From Tenacibaculum todarodis (GTDB lineage: Bacteria > Bacteroidota > Bacteroidia > Flavobacteriales > Flavobacteriaceae), in assembly GCF_001889045.1 (NCBI RefSeq), contig NZ_CP018155.1, positions 925,001 through 989,000 on the forward strand: a stretch of 64,000 bases of DNA. Direction: 5' to 3'. The position numbers were made by a program, and so were the translations under genes. Positions 27,199 to 36,341 of this stretch are shown one piece after another (the first letter of the stretch is position 1; each line of letters opens with the position of its first letter). The notes under the pieces were generated by a model. It had not been told where the DNA came from and did not search any database. It saw nothing but the letters and a program-made list of their open reading frames with translations.

Positions 27199-27690
27199 AT
27201 GCAAACAAAGGCTAATAAACAAATCTTAGTTAGACCACATTACGAAATAGTAAAAGTTGTAGATGGAGACGGCTTAATTGTAAAAAATATTTTCACAAAT
27301 AAAGAGAAAGAAATAAGGCTTTTAGGAATTGATGCTCCAGAACTAAAGATTTGTAAAAAACTCAAAAATGATGAAAGAGAATTACATCTACCAAGTGAAT
27401 TTTTAATTGAATTAGGATATAGATCATTTAATTTTTTAAAAAAGAAAGCAAAACCAAAAACGAATATTACAATAATTCAAGAAGTCAAAAACCAACAAGA
27501 CAGATTTGGTAGAACATTAGCCTATATTATTTTACCTAACGGTAAAACACTTAACAAAATACTAATCCAAAAGGGCTTTGCAAAGCCATACAATAAGGTT
27601 TATTGTGATGAACTACCATTGTATCAAAAATTAAATCTAAAGGCTAAGAGAAAGAAAAAAGGTTTATATTTGACAACAGATATTTTTTAG
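27199..27690 (+). CDS. Staphylococcal-nuclease-like (thermonuclease family) protein
   Basis: 163 residues. SNase-fold motifs: IVKVVDGDGLIV (metal-binding Asp), EIRLLGIDAPEL (catalytic Arg), QDRFGRTLAYIILPNG (second catalytic Arg) and LIQKGFAKPY. There is no signal peptide, so unlike most family members it should stay in the cytoplasm. It is the last gene before att copy 2 and lies next to the TTGTTGCC sites. It could act on invading or element DNA. Confidence 0.82.
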   Translation: MQTKANKQILVRPHYEIVKVVDGDGLIVKNIFTNKEKEIRLLGIDAPELKICKKLKNDERELHLPSEFLIELGYRSFNFLKKKAKPKTNITIIQEVKNQQDRFGRTLAYIILPNGKTLNKILIQKGFAKPYNKVYCDELPLYQKLNLKAKRKKKGLYLTTDIF

Positions 27691-27736
27691 AAATCACACT
27701 TTTATTTATCGTGCTATTTCCTTTATTATCAATAGT

Positions 27737-27755
27737 TTGTTGCCTATATGTTGCC
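27737..27755. repeat. TTGTTGCC repeats at the right end of island 1
   Basis: TTGTTGCC at 27737-27744 and TGTTGCC at 27749-27755, 40-58 bp inside att copy 2. They match the motif repeated at the left end, as expected for integrase arm sites. One more TGTTGCC lies at 27897-27903, just inside island 2. Confidence 0.5.
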
Positions 27756-27794
27756 CTATCTACACAACTATCTGATACACAGTATCGCTTCACA

Positions 27795-27812
27795 TTTTGC
27801 ATTGGCAAATAG
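27795..27812 (+). repeat. att site, copy 2 (junction of the two islands)
   Basis: TTTTGCATTGGCAAATAG encodes FCIGK-stop in the same orientation as mnmE. Relative to copy 1 it differs at four positions, all synonymous (Cys, Gly, Lys codons and the stop). No mnmE sequence precedes it (the frame upstream reads YRFT). Confidence 0.82.
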
Positions 27813-27930
27813 GTTTTCTTTCCTTTAGTAGTACTTTGTTTTCTTTTATTAACTATTAGGAAACTAAAAGAAGTATTATTCAAATAAATGAAAGAATGTT
27901 GCCTTTTTAGATTTCATGTTCTTTTACAAA

Positions 27931-29319
27931 TTACTGTTTACTAAACCATTGAATTATTTGTGGATATAAATCAGCTATTGTTTCTTTTCCATCAAGGTTT
28001 TGATAAAGAGAGACTAGATAATTTTGAAACTCATCGAACATTTTAAACCCTCTTTTATCTTTCATATAAATTATATTTCTTTCCATTAACATCTTTAAAT
28101 CTTCCTTAGGGCAGTTATCGACATATCTTAATGCTACTAAACCCCAATTCATATATTCTTTGAATAACTCTGAAGATCTCCCATAGTAACCCTTACCATA
28201 TTTGCTAGTAACCAATAGATTTCTTTTTGAGTTCAGAGCATTATTAATTTCTTCTAAATATTTATCTGCCTCTTTATTTAAATATCCATGATTTAGTTCT
28301 GAAAATATAATATCACCTTTTACAATATGTTCACTTAGCTTACTCATTTTGTTATTATAAACATGAGGTAAACCAATATGAATTTGTAATTCTTTAAAGT
28401 TATTGTTCTCGTACATGATTATTCCTTGTGTGTTTCCTGTTAATGGTGAAATAACAATATTATGGTACTCATATTTTATTTCAGGAAAATTTTTCTGTAA
28501 CCATAATAGCATATTTGGAATGTCAATTTTGTTTTTAATTTCTGCAACAACACTATTGTAATACTCTTTATTTATTAGATAAAAGCTTTTAAAGTTGGTT
28601 CTCTTTGCAAAATCTTGTAAATCTTCAATATAAGGTGAAAGATAGTTAGGGCTTTTATCATTATAAACGGCCCTATTATATTGATTACTCTTTGTAATCT
28701 TATTACCATAGCCTAAATTATAAGTAAGGCCATTTGTTCGTAAAAAATAATCGTTTTTTTGATTAATGAACTTATTAAACTTTCTTACAACATTATGATT
28801 TCTATAAGTTGAAAAATGGTTTAACACAGACTTATAATACTCTGTGTTCTTATTTACCCTTTCCTTATCATTAATCCCTTTATCAGTTAAAGCAACAATA
28901 ACATTAACTAATTCATAGAGTTCGGAAACCGAAAAATCGATACTTCCATTTTTATTTGCTTTAAATTCCTTGGAATAGTTTGCTTTTGGAATATAAGGAA
29001 CACCTAATATTTGTTGTTTAAACGTGTCTTTTGCTACTACAATATTAAAATTTATTTTGGTTTCTTCTTTCACATTAAACATAATTGAATCAATATCTGA
29101 AACATACATAACATTAACACTTTCTCTATTTCTTATAGTTATATGGTTTTCATCAGGATTTAATTCCTTATTAAGATTCCAATTATATATTCTACTTTTA
29201 TTAATAACTTTTACCTGAACTTTTTTTTTATTAGATTTTAAAATTGATTTCTCATTTTTACTACAAGAGATAAAAAACATGATAAAAATAACTCCCCATA
29301 TATTTTTTTTGTATTTCAT
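27931..29319 (-). CDS. Lipoprotein, DUF4932-like
   Basis: 462 residues. The N-terminus MKYKKNIWGVIFIMFFISC is a lipoprotein signal peptide. The segment ISELYELVNVIVALTDKG and the later IIFSELNHGYLNKEAD resemble DUF4932, an exported Bacteroidota family. E-LNH could bind metal, but no complete HExxH is present. Function unknown. It is the gene nearest att copy 2, and its stop lies 118 bp from the repeat. Confidence 0.6.
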   Translation of the reverse strand: MKYKKNIWGVIFIMFFISCSKNEKSILKSNKKKVQVKVINKSRIYNWNLNKELNPDENHITIRNRESVNVMYVSDIDSIMFNVKEETKINFNIVVAKDTFKQQILGVPYIPKANYSKEFKANKNGSIDFSVSELYELVNVIVALTDKGINDKERVNKNTEYYKSVLNHFSTYRNHNVVRKFNKFINQKNDYFLRTNGLTYNLGYGNKITKSNQYNRAVYNDKSPNYLSPYIEDLQDFAKRTNFKSFYLINKEYYNSVVAEIKNKIDIPNMLLWLQKNFPEIKYEYHNIVISPLTGNTQGIIMYENNNFKELQIHIGLPHVYNNKMSKLSEHIVKGDIIFSELNHGYLNKEADKYLEEINNALNSKRNLLVTSKYGKGYYGRSSELFKEYMNWGLVALRYVDNCPKEDLKMLMERNIIYMKDKRGFKMFDEFQNYLVSLYQNLDGKETIADLYPQIIQWFSKQ

Positions 29320-29363
29320 AATTACTTAAAATATTATTCTATTTAATTTTATTATTCTAAATT

Positions 29364-30218
29364 TTAAAGGTTGTTTAGTATCTCCATTTTTATCTTATGA
29401 AACTCTTTATAACTAGGTACATGTTTAGAATTTTTAAATAAAATCACTTTCTTTAAAGTTGGGAAAATTCTTTTTGCTCTTTTTATCATTTTTCTTCCAG
29501 GAAACATGATATCTTTTTCTGCTGCAAAAATTGTTATAGGTTTATTTATCGAATTTGCATTCTTTTTAGTAATTGTGGGTAAAGGTGAAAAATCCATATT
29601 ACAATGCTGAAAAGTAGTTGACATAAATGTTAATGCAAAATCGTCATAAGCTGTAAAAAGTACATTCATTACTTTTTTAATATACTCTTGATTGTTAGTT
29701 TTTATAAATTTTTTTAAAGGGAAAAACATCTTAAACAAACCTTTAATAGGGTTTCCATTTACAATATAAACAGGTGCAATTAAAAATGCTTCTTTTATTA
29801 GTGTTTGATTATACTCTAGTGCTTTTAAGCTTATGAGTCCTCCAAAAGAAAAACCAACCAAAGTAACATCCGTTAATCTAAGCTTGATTATTAATTCTGT
29901 TAACCATTTTCCGTAATCTAAAGTTTTCATATCGGGTCTATTTTCTGCACTTTTATTAGGTTGAGAAAGAACATCAATAGCATAAACACAGTATTTTGAG
30001 GATAAGTTATAAAATGATTCTAAAATTAAAGGCGCACAACCTCCTGTGCCATGAATAAGTAATAATGGTGGCAGTTTAGCATCTCCTGTAATTATAATAT
30101 TGGTAATACCAAACTTTGTTTCTATTGACTTTTCAAAATATTGAATTTCAAGCTCATTTAATTTTTGATTATAAAGTTTTAAAATTTTTTCTTTTCCTTC
30201 TTGTGATTTGAAAAACAT
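29364..30218 (-). CDS. Alpha/beta hydrolase
   Basis: 284 residues, cytoplasmic. LLIHGTGGCAPL is the oxyanion-hole strand. The nucleophile elbow is GFSFGG (Ser about residue 115). The acid is in AAEKDIMFPG and the His in KNSKHVPS, so the triad is complete. Substrate unknown. It lies between the NAD(P)-binding gene upstream and the lipoprotein gene downstream, with short gaps. Confidence 0.85.
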   Translation of the reverse strand: MFFKSQEGKEKILKLYNQKLNELEIQYFEKSIETKFGITNIIITGDAKLPPLLLIHGTGGCAPLILESFYNLSSKYCVYAIDVLSQPNKSAENRPDMKTLDYGKWLTELIIKLRLTDVTLVGFSFGGLISLKALEYNQTLIKEAFLIAPVYIVNGNPIKGLFKMFFPLKKFIKTNNQEYIKKVMNVLFTAYDDFALTFMSTTFQHCNMDFSPLPTITKKNANSINKPITIFAAEKDIMFPGRKMIKRAKRIFPTLKKVILFKNSKHVPSYKEFHKIKMEILNNL

Positions 30219-30244
30219 ATACTGTTATTTTGATTGATGATTTA

Positions 30245-30970
30245 TTAATGTGAGGTACTATATATTACAGGCATCTGCCCTTTCCACTTCTCCCATAAAG
30301 TATCATCAGTGATTAAACTAGCCATAAAATGCCCAACATTAATACGGCTTACCTTACCAGCATTAAAAATGGCACTTCTGATTGGCGAAGAGTGTATTTC
30401 GTAATCGGTTACCTCTTCCTCATTAATTAAACCATCTGGTCTAACTGCAACCCATTCAATAGGATTATTGTTTTGACCAATTTGAGTTCGTAAATAATCA
30501 GCAGCTTTCTCATTGTCAACATGTGGTGGTAACAATAAACGTAGTAATCCAATAACACATTTTTGAGCAAAAGAAATTGGCTCGTTTAAATCGCGATTAC
30601 GGTTTCCTGTGGTATTCATTAAAACAAACTTTGTTGGACTTTGTAGGTTATTTGATGTTACAGCATTGCATAAGCGCCGAGTAGCATCTGTAACTAGTCT
30701 TCTAGGTTTTCCATAAATGCCTTTCCAAGACATATTATGACCAAGACAAGAAGCAACGGCATTACAATCGCTTACAATGGTACTAATTTCTGTATCACTT
30801 AACTCTAATAGACTTGCAGAGATAATTTGTAGGTCATCATTTATTGTCCATGATTCTGGTAATTTTTCTGGTGACCTAACAATAACTTTTACCTTATGTT
30901 TTTCGGCTAGAAGTTGCTCTACTAATTTGCTTCCTGTGGAGCCACTTGCGCCTACGACTAGAACTGTCAT
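30245..30970 (-). CDS. NAD(P)H-binding atypical short-chain dehydrogenase (NmrA/SDR-a like)
   Basis: 241 residues. Starts with MTVLVVGASGSTGSKLVEQLL, a GxxGxxG dinucleotide-binding motif of atypical SDR proteins. DCNAVASCLGH and VLMNTTGNRNRD follow; no classical YxxxK is obvious, which fits sensor-type or isomerase-like NAD(P)-binding proteins. C-terminal KVSRINVGHFMASLITDD is usual for this group. Substrate unknown. Confidence 0.82.
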   Translation of the reverse strand: MTVLVVGASGSTGSKLVEQLLAEKHKVKVIVRSPEKLPESWTINDDLQIISASLLELSDTEISTIVSDCNAVASCLGHNMSWKGIYGKPRRLVTDATRRLCNAVTSNNLQSPTKFVLMNTTGNRNRDLNEPISFAQKCVIGLLRLLLPPHVDNEKAADYLRTQIGQNNNPIEWVAVRPDGLINEEEVTDYEIHSSPIRSAIFNAGKVSRINVGHFMASLITDDTLWEKWKGQMPVIYSTSH

Positions 30971-31093
30971 ATTGAATATATTTTGATTGATTGACTTATA
31001 TTTAAGACGATGATGGATTAGATATGTTACTCTTTATTTTTTTTAAATTATACTGAACTTACTATGTAAATGCTCTTATATTTTTTTACAATT

Positions 31094-31885
31094 CTATGTA
31101 AATGGCGTACCTATAACATGGAAAACCAAATCGAATACTATATGAGCTATAATAGCTACCAAAAGACCTCTTTTCCAAAATATCCATCCAAAAGTTGAAC
31201 CGGTTATTAAGTTTCCAACCATAGTGACACCAATTGAAAAAGGAGTTAACTCAACAAAATTTTTTGATAATGGAAAGTGTATTAATCCGAAAAACAATGC
31301 AGAAATAATAATACCTGTCCAAATCATTTTGTTGGTTGGGTTATCTACTTTTCTGATGAATTGAATAATCGCAATTATTAGTGACATTAATCCTAATCGA
31401 AACATTATCTCTTCACTAATACCTGCAGAAAAGGCAACAAGTGCATAAAAAGGTTTTGTTGGTCTAGACATTTTACCAACAACTGGATACAATTCTTTCT
31501 GTAATTCAAATAATCCTAATAGGATTAAAGCTACTATTGTTGCTAAAACAATACTAGACAAAATTGCTTTCCAATCTATTAGATTAGAAACTGTGTGCTT
31601 TGAAAAAAATCGAGCTATAACAGGTGCTCCTAAATTTGTTTTAGATGAAACCCATAATCCAATAAACACCAAAATAGCACCTAGGATTAAACTACTAATT
31701 CCAATAGTTATGACGTCATCTAAAACAGATTCATTTAAACGAACGTTTGGCATTCCTGCTTTTATATTTAATCTTTTTACCTCTCTGCTAAATGGAATGT
31801 TTATTAATGATCCTATTACAAAAAATATTAACACACTAATAGCAGTTTGCCAACGATGATTTTTCTTTTCTTTTTTATTTTTCAT
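31094..31885 (-). CDS. CPBP-family intramembrane protease (first)
   Basis: 263 residues from ATG 31885 (MKNKKEKKNHRW); the frame stays open further upstream into the preceding gene, but the basic N-terminus followed by a membrane helix fits this start. Several membrane segments. CPBP motifs: SAGISEEIMFRLGLMSL (EExxxR), FFGLIHFPLSK and a third His in AHIVFDLVFH. These are glutamic intramembrane proteases of the Abi/Rce1 type, often linked to peptide maturation or bacteriocin self-immunity. It follows a second CPBP gene at 19 bp. Confidence 0.87.
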   Translation of the reverse strand: MKNKKEKKNHRWQTAISVLIFFVIGSLINIPFSREVKRLNIKAGMPNVRLNESVLDDVITIGISSLILGAILVFIGLWVSSKTNLGAPVIARFFSKHTVSNLIDWKAILSSIVLATIVALILLGLFELQKELYPVVGKMSRPTKPFYALVAFSAGISEEIMFRLGLMSLIIAIIQFIRKVDNPTNKMIWTGIIISALFFGLIHFPLSKNFVELTPFSIGVTMVGNLITGSTFGWIFWKRGLLVAIIAHIVFDLVFHVIGTPFT

Positions 31886-31904
31886 GATTGATAAAGTAAA
31901 TAAA

Positions 31905-32639
31905 CTATTCAATTGCTTGTAGAATTCCAACCATTGCAGATAATATCACCAGCCAGTGGATTATTATGTTAATGTATAATTTTTTAGAAAAAAGAAAAAT
32001 AATTCCAAATATAATGCCCCAGGCAAAATACCATCCAAGCCAAATTCCATTTCCAGTAATTGAGTCTATTGCTCTCATTCCATGTTGAAAAATAAAAGGT
32101 ATTGAAGCTATTAGTACAGTTAGCCATTTATTAACTTTATGACTCATTAAAGACTTTATTGCAAAGCCACGGTATACAATTTCTTCTACGATACCAGCAA
32201 CCAATGCTAAAAAAACAAAAATCACTCTAGCTGTTGTTGTTTTGGGGCTAAATGAAGGGATTGAGTTTAATTTTTCAACGTTTATAGTTGATTTAGCTAG
32301 TGCCATTTCTATAAAAATGAGTAATCCAAATGCAATTATTAAATACCCTATAATGGAATAAATCATTTTCTTTTTAGATAGAGCGATTCCGATATCACTC
32401 CATGACCAATTAGAAGCTTTTAAAATTCTCGATATGATATATAATTGAAGTAAATACCAAGAAATGATAAGTACATAATTTAAATAATAGGCATCAAAAA
32501 ATGAGTTTAACGATTTAAGGTCAATACCTGATATAACAGGTTGACTTGAAAGTAATATTGAAATAAGTGTTGCAATAATTGGAAACCCAATTAATACTCC
32601 AAGTATTTTTGATAGTTGTATGGACGCTTTAGTTTTCAT
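31905..32639 (-). CDS. CPBP-family intramembrane protease (second)
   Basis: 244 residues, multi-pass. VAGIVEEIVYRGFAIKSLM holds the EExxxR motif and FIFQHGMRAID the second-motif His. The third motif is weaker (NIIIHWLVILSAM). It is the first gene of the CPBP operon, 35 bp behind the promoter module at 32674-32726. Two adjacent but divergent CPBP genes under a two-component-type promoter suggest paired immunity or peptide-processing proteins. Confidence 0.87.
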   Translation of the reverse strand: MKTKASIQLSKILGVLIGFPIIATLISILLSSQPVISGIDLKSLNSFFDAYYLNYVLIISWYLLQLYIISRILKASNWSWSDIGIALSKKKMIYSIIGYLIIAFGLLIFIEMALAKSTINVEKLNSIPSFSPKTTTARVIFVFLALVAGIVEEIVYRGFAIKSLMSHKVNKWLTVLIASIPFIFQHGMRAIDSITGNGIWLGWYFAWGIIFGIIFLFSKKLYINIIIHWLVILSAMVGILQAIE

Positions 32640-32673
32640 CTTTTTTGTATTTCTACTATTATCGATTTTTAGT

Positions 32674-32726
32674 CAAAGTAATGGAATACATATATAAAGG
32701 GAAAGGAAAAGTACAGGGACGTAAGA
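32674..32726 (-). promoter_or_regulatory. Shared island-2 promoter module, copy A (CPBP operon)
   Basis: On the minus strand ACGTCCCTGTACTTTTCC, then the box TTACTTTG at 32681-32674. The distance from the G of GTAC to the last G of the box is exactly 41 bases, the same as in copies B and C. It starts 35 bp before the ATG of the second CPBP gene. Likely bound by the LytTR regulator encoded at 36342. Confidence 0.7.
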
Positions 32727-32756
32727 TTTGAGGTTTAAGCGTTTTGTATTAAGATT

Positions 32757-33314
32757 CTATATCTTTCTCGTATTGCTTTTTCGTTGTAGGTTAGTTTTTT
32801 CTTTTTCTATAATATCGTCAATAAAGACATTGACATTTAATTCTTTCAATTCTGCGTACAGCTTTTTATTTTGGTTCGCTTTTTCTGCTAATTCGTATTT
32901 CATTTCCTGGTATTTCAATCTAGCCCAATCATTTTTACGCAAAAAATTACGCATCAAAATGTGTCTTTCTAATGGTTTACTATTCGTTAAACAAACATAA
33001 AGATGATGTGTAATTGTGTCTAAAACACAATGAGAAGATTCTCTGTTTCTTTTAAAAACCTCTCGTTTTTCAAGCCCTTGATTTCCGTTATGATAATACC
33101 CAATTTTAATTAGTCCAGATTTTATTTTTTCAAATTCTGATTCGCTTTCGTAAATAATATCAATGTCTATAATCGCTTTAGAATCTAAATTAGGTATAGA
33201 TGTACTTCCAACATGTTCAATTTGGCATTCAATTCCATTTAAACCCTTTTCAATTTCACGATTTAGTTCTATGAAATTTGTAATCCAGTTGGTTGTATAT
33301 TTTTTTATTAACAT
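32757..33314 (-). CDS. GrpB family protein (UPF0157)
   Basis: 185 residues. IECQIEHVGSTSIPNLDSKAIIDIDIIY is the GrpB signature, with the GSTS-x9-D-x-D pattern of the nucleotidyltransferase fold. HLYVCLTNSKPLERHILMRNFLR and the helical tail are also typical. The biochemical function is unsettled. It lies between the S15 peptidase gene and the CPBP promoter, in its own short transcription unit. Confidence 0.9.
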   Translation of the reverse strand: MLIKKYTTNWITNFIELNREIEKGLNGIECQIEHVGSTSIPNLDSKAIIDIDIIYESESEFEKIKSGLIKIGYYHNGNQGLEKREVFKRNRESSHCVLDTITHHLYVCLTNSKPLERHILMRNFLRKNDWARLKYQEMKYELAEKANQNKKLYAELKELNVNVFIDDIIEKEKTNLQRKSNTRKI

Positions 33315-33376
33315 AGGATTTTGGTATATGACATAAAATTGTTCGTCAAAGTTTTAAAATAGAAGTTTACTTTCTT

Positions 33377-35599
33377 TTATTTTCTAAAATTCCAAATAGG
33401 CAATGAAATACTACTGTTACCAGTGAAATTTATTTGTAAAGGAATTTCAGCATCTTTAATATTTTCTTCATTGACATCTTTTCCAGAACCATAATTTATT
33501 TGCGCGTTGTTGTTTTTATTTACGTTTAACACAATTACAATTCGGCTTCCTTTTCCTAATTTTTTACTGATTAATTTAGAATTATTAAAAGAGATTTCTG
33601 TGAATTCATTTGGTGTTAATAAAACACGTTTTTCTCTATCTTTTGCAAAACTTGCTCTACCAATATAATAGCTTAAATGAAAATATTTATTTTCAGGTGT
33701 TAGCTGGTAAACAATTACAGAATAATCAACGTCTTTTTTATTGATTGAAAATTCAAGATTCCCGAAAAATGAACCATTTATAATAACATCTTCTTTTAAT
33801 GTTTCAGATTTAAAAACCAATCCATCTTTTAAATTAATTTGTTCACGTTCTAGTGGCCAAGGATAATATTCGGTATTATTCATGCTTTCTCTATCCTTAA
33901 AATCAACTTTCATTTCGATTTTAGAGTTATTTTTTTTTGATTTTAAAGTATAAACATCCTTTATTTTTTCAGCACTTAAATGAAAAGTCAAGGTGTCATT
34001 TGTCATGGCACTTAAACTCGATTTATGCATCCAAGTATCTGTATCCATTACTTGAAAATTTACTTTATCTTTTAAAATACTAGGCTTTTCTTTCCCATTT
34101 AAAATGTAATCAAACCATTGATAAATAATGTCTTCTTCAATATTTATTAAAGCAGTTTTGTCTAGTTTATAATTTCTTAAACTTTCCTCTGGTTTCGTTT
34201 GTGCAGTCCAATGATCATAAGGGCCAACTAATAAATAATGGCTTGGATTTTTCGCATATTTATGATGCTCATTAAAATAATACATTGCTCCTCTTTGTGA
34301 GTCATCATAATAACCTGTGATGGTTAAAATTGGAATGTCAATCTTTGCAAATTCTTGTTTATATGGAATCATTTTTTTCCAAAAATTATCATAACTAGGA
34401 TGCTGCATATAGGTATTCCACAGTTTATTTACTTTACCATCTAAACTATCTAGTTTGTTAAATGCAACTCCTGTTTTGTACCAAGTGTTTTTTAAAGTAT
34501 TCCAACGATTATAATCATTTGAAGCTTTAAAGTCTAAAAACTTGTTATTGGTTACATAAAAATTCCAAGAATATGAATAATTATGTAGCACATTATTTTC
34601 CATCGGATAATCAATTCCAGGAGCAATTGCTACCATTGGAACAATTGTTTTTAACGATGGATGCACTTTGTGTTTCATTGAAGCCCATTGCGTAAAACCA
34701 TTGTAACTACCACCAAACATGGCTACTTTTTTATTAGACCAAGGTTGCTTGCTAATCCAATCAATGACTTCATACACATCTGTGTTTTCATATTCAAGAG
34801 GTTTTATATCGCTTTTACTTAATCTTTTACCTCTTGTATTGGCAATGACACCAATATAGCCTTTGGATGCAGCTAACATTGTTGAAGTCACATTTGTTCC
34901 TGTATAAATTGAAGAAACTAATATTGCAGATTTTTTAGTAGTTGAATTTCCTTTTCGTTTTACGACTACAACTGAAACTTCTGCACCATCTTTCATAGGG
35001 ATTATAATACTATCATTTACAGCATATCTACGTTTATGATCTTGCTTTATTTCTTCAAAATAAATAGCTCTAGTTGATGAAAATACAATGCTTAAAAAAT
35101 ATTTTTTTACTAAATCCTTAACTGTAGCTTGTGCTATTTTTTCTGATTTAATAGCATTATATGTGTTATTAAAATTACTCACATAATAATCAGTAGGATC
35201 TCTAATTATTAATGCTCTATCTAAATTAATAACTTTTATATCATCAGAATTCTTTACATATTTTCTGTAAGATTTTTTAAAGGCATCTTTAAAGTTCTTA
35301 GAAAGCTTTGCCTCTACATAATGCATGTATATATCTAAATACTGTCTTTGATCTATTGGTGTTTCTTTAATTCTTTTTTTGAAAGTAACTAAAGCCTCTT
35401 TATAATTACCTCTAATTAACTGGAACTTAAACACATCTAATTTTGATAAATTTTGAGTGTCACATAATACTGCTAATTGCTGCATTTGATTTGCAAGCGC
35501 TACAGAATCTGATAGTTCCACCTTCTTAAATGCCACTTCTTGCGCAAAAGAAGTCATACTAATTGTGATTAAAAATAATATCAGGACTGATTTTTTCAT
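33377..35599 (-). CDS. Secreted CocE/NonD hydrolase (X-Pro dipeptidyl-peptidase S15 type)
   Basis: 740 residues with signal peptide MKKSVLILFLITISMTSFAQ. Residues about 30-160 are an extra helical N-terminal region. The S15 domain follows: MKDGAEVSVVVVKRKG, nucleophile MFGGSYNGFTQWASM (GxSYxG), acid in GYYDDSQRG, His in GPYDHW. A C-terminal jelly-roll (about 560-740) completes the family plan. Likely a periplasmic peptidase or ester/amide hydrolase. Its start lies 2 bp behind the lipoprotein gene, so both share promoter copy B. Confidence 0.88.
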   Translation of the reverse strand: MKKSVLILFLITISMTSFAQEVAFKKVELSDSVALANQMQQLAVLCDTQNLSKLDVFKFQLIRGNYKEALVTFKKRIKETPIDQRQYLDIYMHYVEAKLSKNFKDAFKKSYRKYVKNSDDIKVINLDRALIIRDPTDYYVSNFNNTYNAIKSEKIAQATVKDLVKKYFLSIVFSSTRAIYFEEIKQDHKRRYAVNDSIIIPMKDGAEVSVVVVKRKGNSTTKKSAILVSSIYTGTNVTSTMLAASKGYIGVIANTRGKRLSKSDIKPLEYENTDVYEVIDWISKQPWSNKKVAMFGGSYNGFTQWASMKHKVHPSLKTIVPMVAIAPGIDYPMENNVLHNYSYSWNFYVTNNKFLDFKASNDYNRWNTLKNTWYKTGVAFNKLDSLDGKVNKLWNTYMQHPSYDNFWKKMIPYKQEFAKIDIPILTITGYYDDSQRGAMYYFNEHHKYAKNPSHYLLVGPYDHWTAQTKPEESLRNYKLDKTALINIEEDIIYQWFDYILNGKEKPSILKDKVNFQVMDTDTWMHKSSLSAMTNDTLTFHLSAEKIKDVYTLKSKKNNSKIEMKVDFKDRESMNNTEYYPWPLEREQINLKDGLVFKSETLKEDVIINGSFFGNLEFSINKKDVDYSVIVYQLTPENKYFHLSYYIGRASFAKDREKRVLLTPNEFTEISFNNSKLISKKLGKGSRIVIVLNVNKNNNAQINYGSGKDVNEENIKDAEIPLQINFTGNSSISLPIWNFRK

Positions 35600-35601
35600 T
35601 G

Positions 35602-36222
35602 TTACTTTTTATTTGGGTTCGAGTAACGAATCAACTCTTCAGTGTACAAAAAGCCGTCTTGAGTTTGCGTCATTTTAATAAAGTTTTTTATTTCTGGTGC
35701 GTATAACCAAACTTCATCCGTTTGTGCGTTGTATCCTCTGGAATTTGAAACGGTTCCTTTGTATTCTATGGTATAAGCCATAAATGTTCCTGCTCCTACT
35801 TTTTCTTCCTTGAAGGATAAAACTTCAGCATTTTGACTTTGTTTTCCTGTAGTGCCATCCTGACTTGTCCAGTTTTTTTCATATTTCCATTTTTTCCCTA
35901 CTTCTAATGGCCACTTATATTTTGGTGTTTTACTTGTTTCTGGTTTTACTATATCTGATACTGGAATAGTGTCTTTTCCAATGATCATACCTAAAGCACC
36001 ATCTATATTAATTATTTTTCTTGTGTCTTCTCCATCTGAACGAACAACACCTTCAGTTGTTACACCTTTATATTTCCAAGTCCATGTTTCTCCAATTGCA
36101 TAATCGGTTAATGTTGGCTGTTTTGCTCCTAAAGTGTTATCTTCACAGCAATAAAATAACAGAGAAATGATAACTAAAAAAATGATTTTCACTATTTGAA
36201 ATACTTCTTTTAAATAATTCAT
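35602..36222 (-). CDS. Uncharacterised lipoprotein
   Basis: 206 residues. N-terminus MNYLKEVFQIVKIIFLVIISLLFYCCED is a lipoprotein signal with two adjacent Cys. The mature part is Trp- and Tyr-rich beta structure (ETWTWKYKG, VGKKWKYEKNW, DEVWLYAPEIKNFIKM). Not assigned. It precedes the S15 peptidase gene by 2 bp and is the first gene after promoter copy B, so it may cooperate with that peptidase at the envelope. Confidence 0.65.
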   Translation of the reverse strand: MNYLKEVFQIVKIIFLVIISLLFYCCEDNTLGAKQPTLTDYAIGETWTWKYKGVTTEGVVRSDGEDTRKIINIDGALGMIIGKDTIPVSDIVKPETSKTPKYKWPLEVGKKWKYEKNWTSQDGTTGKQSQNAEVLSFKEEKVGAGTFMAYTIEYKGTVSNSRGYNAQTDEVWLYAPEIKNFIKMTQTQDGFLYTEELIRYSNPNKK

Positions 36223-36249
36223 AATATGGCTTTTAAATTAATTATAGCA

Positions 36250-36302
36250 CAAAGTAAAGGTGTCTTTTTCCATCAAAAAAGGAAAAGTACATGAGCGCAA
36301 AT
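36250..36302 (-). promoter_or_regulatory. Shared island-2 promoter module, copy B (lipoprotein/S15 operon)
   Basis: Minus strand GCGCTCATGTACTTTTCC then the box TTACTTTG at 36257-36250, with the same 41-base spacing as copies A and C. The ATG at 36222 is 28 bp downstream. Confidence 0.7.
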
Positions 36303-36341
36303 AAATGCAAATGAACGTTAGATAACGGAACGATTACTTCT

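Larger units (their letters stand above)
11904..27812. mobile_element. Genomic island 1 (integrase, primase-like gene, restriction/Argonaute operon)
   Basis: About 15.9 kb between att copies 1 and 2. Order: excisionase-like gene, tyrosine integrase, unknown gene, two HTH genes, BT4734/DUF3987 protein, seven-gene defence operon, 1.1 kb non-coding DNA, DUF6943 gene, a conserved unknown gene, and an SNase-like nuclease. TTGTTGCC motifs cluster just inside both ends. No relaxase, coupling protein or conjugation gene is seen, so transfer would need a helper, or else the element is a phage satellite or a decayed integrative element. Confidence 0.85.

Noticed and set aside
27690..27930. tRNA gene as the attachment site of the islands
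   Set aside because: No tRNA fold was found near any island boundary; the repeated sequence is the mnmE 3' end.
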